This document shows, piece after piece, positions 12,106 through 22,078 of a DNA stretch of 64,000 bases (positions within the stretch are counted from its first letter, which is position 1; the number at the start of each line of letters is the position of its first letter). The stretch is taken from NCBI GenBank assembly GCA_032622095.1, contig CP136062.1, positions 53,027,349-53,091,348 on the forward strand. The letters run 5' to 3'. Under the pieces are notes generated by a model. That model had not been told where the DNA came from, did not search any database, and worked only from the letters and a program-made list of their open reading frames with translations. The DNA comes from Siphonodentalium dalli (taxonomy: Eukaryota; Mollusca; Scaphopoda; Gadilida; Siphonodentaliidae). The translations under genes were made by a program, and so were the position numbers.

Positions 12106-13737
12106 AAAAATTGGCAGCGGTGTTGCGCGGTCGGTGACCGTTGAAACGAAGGTATTGTTTTAGAATATATATGTATAGGTCTCACTACAGACAAATTCGG
12201 GCCGCCATTTTGTTTTAGTTTGATTTATTTGTAATTTGTAATTGATTAGCAGGTTTTGACTGGCCAACGATTAGTGAGGTGGGAGAATTTTTTTATTTTA
12301 CTGGCCTCAAGATTTCCAAACTGACACTAAGATTGGAAAATTCCCTTCGAACGTATTGACCGAATGTGGGAAATTCCCCGCTAATTACTAATTATCCCCC
12401 ACCCCATATAATTAACGCCCGAGTCCCTGTTACGACACACGTTGTATGTATAGTTTTATTCTATTTTTTAGACTCGCGACGGGAGTATAGCATCAAATAA
12501 TCCCTTGCGTGGTCTTAAAGAATGCCCATGGGTATTCTTAAAAAATAATGCCCACGGGCATTCTTAAAAAAGAATGACCATGCATGGCGTTCAATAACAT
12601 TCATGCGATCAAATCGCTTGATCATTCTGCCGGATAAGAGCCGTGTCAGGGCAAAGGGATAACACGCCGGTGGGTTTTAACACAGGGATAAAAACTAGTC
12701 TACCCCCGCCCTGTCCATCAAATTGTGACCCCCCCCCCATTTGTTTTTGTAGCTTCCGTTTTAAAGCGGGTGTGATTGCGCGAGACTGCGGTTTCTAATG
12801 GCAATTGCATAAACAACATGGCGATATCCACGACAATTGTCGTAGTCTTAACCACAAATATTAATGAAATAAAACAAAACCAAACATTTGTACGTGGGTT
12901 TAATATTATCAGAGCATTACATGAGCGTGATATGCCAAACAACTCATCATGTTTACGTCTTCTTTTATTTTAATAGCAATTATAGCATCGTAATTCGTAT
13001 TGTTAATCCTGTGTGCAATTAATTACGATCTCCATATTAGTATTAGCCATTATTGTCAAGGCTGTCAAGATATAACTTATATTACTTATTTCAAATCATT
13101 TCAACAAAGGGTCGCCATTCCACAACAGACACTTTGTTTGTTTTGCCGACGGCGGTGATGAAATTAATTACTTATTATGACTATTGCAATTCATTTAGTT
13201 ACATAATCATTTTAGCATGTGTGAAGTACAAATTGATATCATTTTTCACCAAAAGGAAAAACATTGTCTTTAATACCCATTACATATTTGGCAACTGGCT
13301 TCGTTTTGAGAAGTGAAACAATGCAAACGGTCCATTGTTATCTCAATATGAAATTATGAAATCTATGTTAGTCTGTTGTAAAAATATTCACACCATACTA
13401 GTACTTATGAATTGAGTAATAGTGTAAGTGTGACATTTGTAACAATATTGTCAAAACTCTTTGACCGTTTAACATAATTATGTGAAGCACAACTACAAAT
13501 GAAAACAACTCAAACAAAACTTGCAAGATTGGGCTAAATGTGTGTTTATTATAATATAAGACACATTTAAATTAATTCCACGGCACTAGTACCAATTTTC
13601 CAATATTACGTAAAGCTAAATTGGCAACTGGGTTCTGTTAAATTTGTCCACAGAGTGGGTGTATATTAATTATCTCCTAAATGATCTATCGAAACGTATT
13701 GCATATCTAGTTAACACCTATATATATACTATTAAGT
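12106..13737. other. Intergenic; cluster of short palindromes at 12517-12625
   Basis: No gene found. Around 12517-12625 several short palindromes follow each other (AATGCCCATGGGTATT, AATGCCCACGGGCATT, GAATGACCATGCATGGCGTTC, GATCAAATCGCTTGATC), separated by TTAAAAAA spacers. A C run lies near 12728. Confidence 0.4.
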
Positions 13738-14115
13738 GACGTATTTTTAGCTCAACGTCACAAGGTAAAGTTTGAGCTATTGTTATGAGTTGGCGTCCGT
13801 CATCCGTACGTGCGTGCGTCAACAATTTCCTTCCGCACGCCTACAGGCCGCATCCCTAATCAGATCTTCACCAAACTTGATATGTATCTTCAGATTGTCC
13901 TATCGATGGGAGCTGTCGAATTTTGATAAAAACATGGCCACCAGCAGCCATCTTGGATTGCAAATTTGAATCCATCGGCACACCTACAGACTGTATTTCT
14001 AACCGGATAATTTTTTTTTGGTTTTTGCAGGCACGATTGTGATCACCTGTAGATGGGAGCTACTGAATTTGAACAATTTTCGATGGAAAAACATGGCCGC
14101 CAGCAGCCATTTTGG
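13738..14115. repeat. Dispersed repeat fragment with two internal copies
   Basis: Contains AGCTCAACGTCACAAGGTAA and then two related modules: AAAACATGGCCACCAGCAGC (about 13931) and AAAACATGGCCGCCAGCAGC (about 14089). Each module follows a 'CACCTACAG/CACCTGTAG ... ATGGGAGCT' lead. A related phrase (AAAACATGGCTTCCAGCGGC) occurs at 33057. Probably an old dispersed element; no coding similarity. Confidence 0.5.
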
Positions 14116-15889
14116 ATTTTGCTCTTTGAATGGTAATGTTTGAAAAACAATATTTTTTTTGAAAAAGAGCGATTTTTCAGGAAAAAAATAAATGCAGTTC
14201 CCGTTCGATAAAAAATAATTGATTCGGTTCCGAACGGCAGGACAATCTAAATTAACAAACACTTTTTCCTATAGAGTAGAGATATGGTATGATTTAGTCA
14301 ATTTAACAACAATGTTGGCAAATAAGTTATGACTCAGCCTTACCAAAGTCGTCGTTAATTTCTGAAGAAAAAAATCACTGGTGTGTATCGTTCGTCGGCG
14401 ATTTGACAACAGCCACCACGGATACCGTTATTTTTTACTATCATTTTCGTGGACAATATATATTTCTCCTTTTAAAAATATTTGGTTTCATCTTGTCTAT
14501 TCTGTGCGATAGTACACGCCACATCTCGGTCGGTCTCCTTGTGGTGGTGCGGTCGGCGGGTGATATTTTCGCGTTTTTGCGTACATTCATAGCGAATTCG
14601 ACAGAAGCGTATGGGTTAATTTATTCACTTCCGCTACAGTTAGCGACTTGGCCGATCGCCCATTAATAACAAACAAAATACGGATGCTTTGGGTCCTATA
14701 TAGCCTATATATGCTGTTTTGAATTTTTGCTAGCACTTTTATCGCACAATAGATCGGTAGACTTAAAGCATTAATGTCGTTCTCTGGAATAAACGTGTGC
14801 GTCTTTCAATGGCCGGCGTTCCAAATTGAGGGGAGTTACTATCGGAATTATGCACAGTGAAGTTCATTCGTAGCCGCGGTTTACATTTTATTGAGAACAT
14901 AATTATAACATATTGTGGACTGTCAAATATTTGCAATGCATGGAGTGACCTAAAATATAAATGTCGAGTGCAATGGGAAAATCTCAATCACTCTGGCTGG
15001 GCTGGGGACAATACCGGAGTCGAAATTTAAATTCGTGATGCAAGCAAACGTTATTATATCGCGTTTAAATTATCCTAATATTGCATAGTACATACGTGGA
15101 TTTGATAATCCTCAGATACCCTTCGTGAATCTCTGATTTCTCACACGCCTTGGTGTATGATACGATTGACCTAATTGATACACGAAATTGCTATAGAACC
15201 CACTCTGTCGATGAACCCTTGTGCATGTCTGGAGTGTAATATATCATAATCACACCACGATATAAGGCCTATATAAGTTAATCTTATTTGATGGGAATAC
15301 GCATCTATGAAGTTATTTTATAGGATTAAAAATACACATATATATCCTAGCTTATGCGTTGGTTCGTTAATTACGATAGCGTATACGGTAATATTAAAGA
15401 GGGGTAGTCGCTGTATGGCATGATGTCCATTTCCGTGGTGAGGTAGCCAGGGTCGGCGCGGTCGGTGTCTTTTTTGTTCTGCATCCCGGACGGAACCAGC
15501 CGCAAGTTATGGGTTAACAGTGCGTTTCCACTCGAGCTATCAACTTTGGGATTGGTACTTTGGTACATACAGCTTTATTTTGTACGATGGTACATGACAC
15601 ATCTCGCTCGGACCCATTGGGGGTGGTGCGGTCGAGTGCGGTCGGGCGCGGTCGGTTGAGTTCGGCTTTTAGTAGGACCGCCGTTATTGATCCCATAATT
15701 CTGATGAATGCAAAATGCACAGTTTTGTACTGGGCCCGTACAATGTTCCAGTTGTATTTTTGATGACTTAAATGTGTTTTACCGTGATATACAATGCTCG
15801 TAGAAAGGTTGAGCAGGAATGTGTTGGCCAATATTATGTCTATACCGAAAACAATTAAAAAGCGAATATTATTAAGTGTATTTCAAAGC
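14116..15889. other. Intergenic, no gene recognised
   Basis: Two short related segments at about 14515-14570 and 15590-15650 share CACATCTCG and GTGGTGCGGTCG. Otherwise I see no gene, tandem repeat or long inverted repeat. Confidence 0.4.
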
Positions 15890-16240
15890 ACAACCCGACA
15901 TATATGTATTTTTGCTAAGCCTGTTTGAGTGGTTGTTGTAGATGTCAAAATGGATGTGGATTAATAGTATCCTTACCTTCAGAATCGATTGATTATAACT
16001 AGCTCTGTCACGAGGCGCTTCAACGATCAGCTTCAAGGCGGAGATCCTGAGCGAATATCCACTGCGTGTGGTTTCTATCCCGATCAAAAGGTGTGGCCTT
16101 ATTTTCCACGCGATGTACGTCGTCCTTTTTTATTGGCTATGTGATTCCACGTTAAGTATCTGAGAAATCCAATAATGTTCAAAGTCTCCAGTTCTATGTC
16201 GCGCGCCCATTCTTACAGCAATCGTCTCGACTGATCACCC
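15890..16240 (-). repeat. Dispersed repeat containing an exon-like segment with conserved donor, copy 1
   Basis: Direct repeat of about 45765-46070. On the minus strand both copies end an open stretch with a conserved block ASYNQSILK immediately followed by GTAAG, a good 5' splice site. The block around the donor (TACCTTCAGAATCGATTGAT on the plus strand) is nearly identical while the rest has diverged. It may be a duplicated first exon or a retroposed gene fragment. Frames upstream of the conserved part are broken, so no intact protein can be claimed. Confidence 0.55.
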
Positions 16241-16305
16241 GTTTGTTTAGTTATAAGAGATGGATTCCTGGTGAGTGGCATGGCACCGTTTGTTCTGGAT
16301 TTTAA

Positions 16306-16696
16306 CCCTTTACCCAACAGAACGGCCCTGTGCCAATGCATTCTCTTATATATGCGAGTCGACCATAGGTCGCCTCGCATATATAAGAGAATGCATTGGC
16401 TTAACACATTAAAAATTATAAAATTGTTAAAGAATGTAAGAAAAAATGGTAAAAAGTGTTAAAAAAAGATTTTTTTTAGGCCAATGCATTCTCTTATATA
16501 TGCGAGGCGACCTATGGTCGACTCGCATATATAAGAGAATGCATTGGCACAGGGCTAACTGTAACTATCACATTGTGGTCAAGGAGCCGGTTCCAATGAT
16601 ATCCATATTTGTATGGTTCTATTGAGACAGACCGAAGATATTTTAGGCTGTTGAAGCTTTATTTGGCCGGTTTTGGCCGGTTTGTTGGGTAAAGGG
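16306..16696. mobile_element. piggyBac-like nonautonomous element, TTAA-flanked
   Basis: Flanked by TTAA at 16302-16305 and 16697-16700. The terminal inverted repeats are CCCTTTACCCAACAGAAC(GG) at the left and the complement of CCCTTTACCCAACAAACCGG at the right. TTAA targets with CCC-starting ends are characteristic of piggyBac. There is no transposase ORF. The foldback element at 16326-16554 lies inside it, about 20 bp from the left end. Confidence 0.75.
16326..16554. mobile_element. Foldback element FB-3 (short form)
   Basis: Bounded by CCCTGTGCC and its complement GGCACAGGG. It has the same two 69-bp palindromes as FB-1 (16332-16400 and 16480-16548) around an interior of about 80 bp (ATTATAAAATTGTTAAAGAA) shared with FB-2. 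It lacks the outer ATATCAAATC arm, which shows that CCCTGTGCC is a natural boundary of the core. Confidence 0.85.
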
Positions 16697-16859
16697 TTAA
16701 ACTAGGTTTCATCTTTCAACTTGTTTCCCTCATATACGTCCCACACAATGTTAGTCGATAAAGGTCGTTGTTTTCTAATTGCTTTCATAAACAGTATCGG
16801 GAATGGATGTGTAGTTACCCGTGACATTCCGTCGCTCAAATAAGCGATAACGCAACAGA

Positions 16860-17590
16860 AGCAATAGGTTTTTATCTTTAAGAATGTCTGTCGTCTGTCT
16901 GTTCACCAGATACGTTAACGTGGGACAATCTCAAGAACTTCAAACAGGGTCTAAAAGGGACAACGTGTTTTGAGAAAATTAATTGTGTAGGTTAAAACTT
17001 TCAAACGTGACGTTGTAAATTTGCACCAAACTTCTCCATTCATCTTCTCCAAGTAACTTAATTACACCACACGACATATGTGTACAGTAATCCATAGTTG
17101 CCAATGTATGCCTGTCCAGTATGGAAATTTACAAGGAGGATAATTATGCTGGTTAAAAATTTCTAAAGATTCAGGGGTGCAAGGGTGACACCACCATATA
17201 CATAAAACATTTTGGTCACCGATTTCATTCCGACATAAATAATGATCTCCGTCATATAGGAAATCGATTGCGTGGTTTAAGAATCCATATCATTATGTGG
17301 TGCCGTCGAGGGTCAACGGTGGGAGTTAATGGATGGACTCCAAAATTAATTTGAAAAACACTGCTGGCTATTGGTGTACTTCTATCTTTACAAGGGCATG
17401 TCCGTCTGTCTGCCTGTCCATCACACACGTTAGTGTGGGACAAACTCGAGAACTCAAAAGAGGTATAAGAGGGGCTGTTTTGAGAAAATAAATTGTGCAG
17501 GTTAAAACTTTCAAATGATGTTGTCAATTTGCAACAAACTTCTCCATTCATCTTCTCCAAGTCATCTCCATTGTATATGGAAATTTAATA
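16860..17590. repeat. Two tandem copies of a dispersed repeat
   Basis: About 16875-17060 and 17390-17570 align directly: GTCTGTCTG lead, (A)CGTTAGTGTGGGACAA-like block, GTTTTGAGAAAATTAATTG, GGTTAAAACTTTCAAA, and CAAACTTCTCCATTCATCTT. The minus-strand ORF at 17252-17560 is a repeat translation without recognisable domain. Confidence 0.6.
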
Positions 17591-18174
17591 GAGTCGTTTC
17601 AATATACAAAAGTAGGCTCAGTACAAGCCATAAATGCGGTTGTGGGAGGGGCATTAAATATAATAAAAACTTGTTTATCGCCGATTTTTTCAAGACGTAT
17701 ACATATATGTTGTCAACTTTCGATATATATGAGCGAAGAGTCTAATGGTGCAGTGGCAATTTTCCGAAGTGATATCATCCTGTTAGGGATGGGGGTTAGA
17801 GTGGCGCAAAATGCTTTGAAGCGGATTTCTACGCAACTTGTATGTAATAATTTTTACTATCCCCTCCGTTATAAATACAGGGAATATAATTGTGGGTTCA
17901 AAGTTGCCACCGCCATCATAAGGGATGGGGTTTTCGACAAAAGCATACTGAGTCGAAACTGATATTCATCTAAGGCAGGAATGAGTTCAGGAAGCGTGTA
18001 GAATTTGACTAATTTAGTTCGCTGGTATTTATCGGCATATGAGTGATTCGTGGAGTCAAATGTTTTGGTTTAAAGTTCCCCACGTGGTGCTGTCAAATTC
18101 AGGAATAAAGTTAGGAACGAGCCGGCAAGTTTTTTGTCAATTGTGATCATTTTATATAGCATTAAACCAATATG
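17591..18174. other. Intergenic, no gene recognised
   Basis: The open frame at 17642-17962 has no recognisable domain. No long repeat is visible. Confidence 0.35.
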
Positions 18175-18224
18175 TTAACCCTTTCGTGGCGGGAGCAGCG
18201 CTGGTGCAGCATTAATGAGTATTT

Positions 18225-18293
18225 GCCAGTGCATTGTTATATATGCGAGTCTCCCATTTAGAGAGTATCGCTTATATAAGAGAATGCACTAGC
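18225..18293. repeat. Diverged FB-family hairpin
   Basis: GCCAGTGCATTGTTATATAT followed by a changed loop and TTATATAAGAGAATGCACTA. The arms are recognisably those of the FB-1 palindrome with several substitutions, and the loop has lost the CATAGG centre. Older relative of the copies at 5.8, 8.9 and 16.4 kb. Confidence 0.7.
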
Positions 18294-18332
18294 TTGCAAG
18301 TTCAAGATATATCTTGTCAGCATATAGAGGAT

Positions 18333-18465
18333 ATCTACACTTTTTGGTTGGATATGGGAATTATCTCATGAGTAATGACCAAAAAAAATAATTTCTACGA
18401 GTTGAAATTCATTTTTTTGTCATCACGAATGAGATAATTACCATATCCAACCAATTAGTGTAGAT
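18333..18465. repeat. Long palindrome P1
   Basis: Left arm ATCTACACTTTTTGGTTGGA, GGAATTATCTCATGAG and so on pairs with GAATGAGATAATTACCATAT and CCAACCAATTAGTGTAGAT. It is the same structural family as P2 at 18900-19062: the same layout and a CATGAG/GAATGAG asymmetry at the same place. Confidence 0.75.
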
Positions 18466-18899
18466 TTTCTGTTACGACCATTACGACTCAACTCGAAGAA
18501 GAGTAAACATAGAAAATTTGTATACCCAAGCACAACCATGGTAATGAGCTTGTGCATATAAAACTAGTTCCATTTTTGAGACAAATTGGTTGAGTGATAA
18601 AGGGGTTAACATCATAGTACGTTTAACAAAATAATTTAATATAGTTAATTTAATATATATCATAGTATGTTTAACAAAATAATTTAATATATATCATATA
18701 TCATATTTTTTCAACCTGAACACTCAGGTACGTTTAGCTTGGTCTCCCATCAAGAAACCTAATCACTTTTAACGTTAGCGCGGATGGATACGAGTGAGAT
18801 ATCGATATCTCACTTGACGGATAAGAGTTTGTATCTGATGCAAATATACTATTATTTGATAGCTTAGCATTCAATGAAATGCATTATCTAATATATAGA

Positions 18900-19062
18900 G
18901 AATACCTACGGGTTTTGGTTGAATACCCGGATTATCTCTTGAGTGGGTACAAGAAAATACAAAATTTCCACGAGCGGCTACAAGCCGCGAGTGGAAATTC
19001 TGTATTTCCTTGTACCCACGAATGAGATAATCCGGGTATTCAACCAAAACCCGAAGGTGTTC
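18900..19062. repeat. Long palindrome P2
   Basis: Left arm AATACCTACGGGTTTTGGTT, ACCCGGATTATCTCTTGAG, GGGTACAAG pairs with CTTGTACCC, GAATGAGATAATCCGGGTAT and AACCAAAACCCGAAGGTGTT, with a GC-rich apex (GAGCGGCT/AGCCGC). It is related to P1, yet positions that differ from P1 are mostly changed in both arms. Confidence 0.8.
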
Positions 19063-19870
19063 TTTTTATTATATGCGCTATAAACCGCACCAAAACTGCT
19101 AGTTTTGTCCTACAGTTCACTTCAAATTGTTAGAAAGCTTCGACATTTGCATTTTGTTTACATTCCATCAATTGATTTGCTCACCACTGAATGACAAATA
19201 TCGAGCATAGCCGCCATAAGAAATAGTCCCCATTGTTTTATTCTGAAATGATGCGAGAAAATTAATGTATACATAATTTAGTGATAAGAATATATTAAAA
19301 CAAATGAGTTAACATTATAACAATTAAATAACAGTTTATGAACCGTGAAAATCAATAATTAAAACTAAAGTCCGGCTGTTATTGATACGCTTTGAAACTT
19401 AATGTGATTCGCCGCTATAAACCGGAAGTAATCTCCGAAAAAGTAATACTATTGTGTTATCCATCGAGTCGGTCAGTGTTATCCATCGAGTCGGTCCAGG
19501 CGATGGATATAACGCTCTACGCCACGGCAATTTCCCACTATTTAATGGGGAAGCATATAATAAATGCGTATATGGGAGATTCGTATGACATAACTATAAC
19601 TGAGATGACGAATCCGTCTTTTCTGTACCTCAGTTTAAATGGATGCAAGTTCAACTGATACCTCAAACTTTTCAATTGTTGGAATTTGAAAACTATGACA
19701 AAAGTTGGAGGCGTGACTTCCCCCCCCCCCCCCGCCACACAATTTTCCATCAGCCCCAAACAGTGATGAAAACACTCAACTGTTAAATATATCACAATTG
19801 AATCAAAAGCAGTTAGAACGTCCAGATATTAACACAACATTGATTTATCGTTGATAGCAAACAGTTACTG
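19063..19870. other. Intergenic, no gene recognised
   Basis: A 16-bp word, ATCCATCGAGTCGGTC, is repeated at about 19460 and 19481. A C run lies at about 19719-19735. No gene is seen. Confidence 0.4.
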
Positions 19871-20195
19871 TGGTTTTTTGGGGAACCTGTTACCCTTTCG
19901 GTTGTGGACAGTTGTTAAGACAAGTTTCAATTCAGCGAATAGCGGCTTAATCATTGACAATTTCCACTAAGAGATCCATGCCAATCATGGCATGATCCAT
20001 GGTCTTACTTCAATGTCTTCATTCGCCATGTTATCTTCAAGTTATTACGACAATTTACCGAGTACACTATTGGTTGGATGTTCTTATCAAGCTATCTTTG
20101 GCCGACTCACTGATATAAGTCAGTGTCGTGATACCAATTTGATGCATCGTGCTTTAAAATTTCATGGAAAAGGTGCGACTACAAGAGAACGTTGT

Positions 20196-20535
20196 CACTG
20201 CTGCTCAACTGCTCCTATGAGATCACTTCTTAGCAGTTGTATGTGCCATTTCGTTTCGATTAGGTTCCGCAGCGATACTGATTTTTTATTGTTTTTTAGA
20301 AGTTGAAAAGAGCGGCAAAGTGATAATAATGGCGAAAAGGTGAGTTCCCGACCACTCAACCAATCGTTGGAAACCCCGTAATGAAATTGCCATGTGGATA
20401 GATGGTTTATGATTTTTTTTGGACAATACCCTCCATTTTTCTCAAAATCGACTATGACTGTCAACAAAAATCAGCTAAGAAATGTCACATAAACCGGCTA
20501 AGAAGTGATCTCATAGGAGCAGTTGAGCAGCAGTG
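20196..20535. mobile_element. 340-bp inverted-repeat element with 5-bp target duplication
   Basis: Starts CACTGCTGCTCAACTGCTCC and ends with its complement; the inverted repeat continues through TATGAGATCACTTCTTAGC (about 39 bp in all). It is flanked by GTTGT on both sides (20191-20195 and 20536-20540). The paralogous site in copy A near 10588 reads straight through (ACATTGTCGCCAAG) and serves as an empty site. There is no ORF for a transposase. A 5-bp duplication with CAC termini would fit Transib, but this is inference. Confidence 0.8.
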
Positions 20536-20630
20536 GTTGTCGCCAAGTCATCGCGCAGTTATTATGGGATCTGCTGTTGTCTTGAAGGTTCCAATCCCAA
20601 CTAGATGTAGCTGTTATTGATATACCGGTA

Positions 20631-21135
20631 CAGTACCAGTCAAAAGAAGTGGTATATTAAGCGCGCTATTTTCGCGCCCAATATCGCAATAATATTGCAA
20701 GTAGAAACGCTTATAAGCATGTCGCTTGTGATATTATTGCAATATTTTGCGCTTAATATCTCAATATTTTGTGCTTATATTGCAACATCTTGCGCTCAAA
20801 ATTGTGACATTTAAATCAAATTATTGCTTCTTCTATATTGTTTACTGCATAATTAGAGACAATGTTTTAGATATGTATATAATTATATTTGTAAATGCTA
20901 TATGTACACTATATGTACACTATATGCACATTATTTATCTAATATAAATATAACACTATCGGGTCTGTATGAAATTTAGCACGCTTAGTATCGCAATATT
21001 TTGCGTTCAATATTGCAATAATAAGCGCTACATATTTTTGGTAGTGTGCTATATTCACGCCTTTTTCTAAATTAAGCACGCTCAATATCGCAATAAAGGT
21101 ACGCCTAAAAATACCACTTCCTCTGACTGTTACTG
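20631..21135. mobile_element. Tc1/mariner-type nonautonomous element (MITE), copy B
   Basis: TA-flanked, left end CAGTACCAGTCAAAAGAAGT, right end the complement of CAGTAACAGTCAGAGGAAGT. Same interior as 10680-11177. Because it sits at the same place in both segmental copies, it inserted before the duplication. Confidence 0.8.
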
Positions 21136-21824
21136 TATTGTCATGATGTACGGATTCACATGTTAAAACAAAAACTCTGTTTACAAGTGACTGGACAATT
21201 TCACGCCTCACATGTTACCAAATTTACATTTCATCAAAACTATGATCGTAACATAAGAACTAAGATGTATTTTTCAGTTACGAATAATACTAGTTTCGAC
21301 CATTCAAAAACATATGATTCGTAATGACTACCGGGAAATCATATTGTCACCATGGGAACCTGGCTGATAATTCTACGGTAATTAGCAAATTAAGAGCAAA
21401 AAATTGGGGTTGACTAGAAAAATACCATTGGTCTGACATCTATTAGTTACGGTCTTGATATTAATTAAATGGTGCTGAACGATCTGACAGTTATTGGTTA
21501 CGGTCTTCCCGTTACTTAAACGGTTTTATACCATGGAACATGCTACGGTCTGACTGTATGTTTAACGGAAATAGTACCAGGTGACCATTGATCCCATTTG
21601 TCGTCTGTTTACATTCCGTACTATAGGTCTCAAAATAATATGGCCTCCAAAGAGTCTTTATTTATCTGGGACTATTTCTCTACGCAGGAAAACAATGCAC
21701 AGTTACGTGAAATGTCACCACAGGCCTCATATAAGCCGATGTTAGTTTTCACGTCCCATTTGTTGATATAAGTATGTATTAATATAGGTTTTTGATCATG
21801 TAATACATAGAATATGCCACTCGT

Positions 21825-22078
21825 CCCCAGTTTATAGCGGAATTTATAAAACTCGTGCAGCAAATTAGGTCTGGAACTCACCAAAGGCTCGGCCCAGACC
21901 TAATTTACTGGACTCGTTTTATAAATTCCGCTATACACTGGGGACTCGTTTTATAAATTCCGCTATACACTGGGGACTCGTTTTATAAATTCCGCTATAC
22001 ACTGGGGACTCGTTTTATAAATTCCGCTATACACTGGGAACTCGTTTTATAAATTCCGCTATACACTGGGGACTCGTT
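21825..22078. repeat. Hairpin with one arm amplified into a 32-bp tandem repeat
   Basis: Arms 21825-21874 and 21893-21943 are complementary (CCCCAGTTTATAGCGGAATT ... AATTCCGCTATACACTGGGG). The outer part of the right arm is then repeated head to tail as a 32-bp unit beginning CTCGTTTTATAAATTCCGCT. There are five full copies (21913, 21945, 21977, 22009, 22041) and a stub at 22073, with a single GA variant in one copy. The left arm is not amplified. Confidence 0.9.

Larger units (their letters stand above)
18179..18605. mobile_element. Probable second TTAA-flanked element
   Basis: TTAA at 18175-18178 and 18606-18609 flank ends CCCTTTCG and the complement of CCCCTTTATC. The terminal repeat match is short, so this is weaker than 16306-16696. 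Inside are a diverged foldback hairpin (18225-18293) and a longer palindrome (18333-18465). Confidence 0.5.
19871..21570. repeat. Segmental duplication, copy B
   Basis: Direct repeat of 9917-12105, about 10 kb away. Compared with copy A it lacks several short segments and the 480-bp hairpin-bearing stretch. It carries an additional 340-bp element (20196-20535). Confidence 0.85.
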
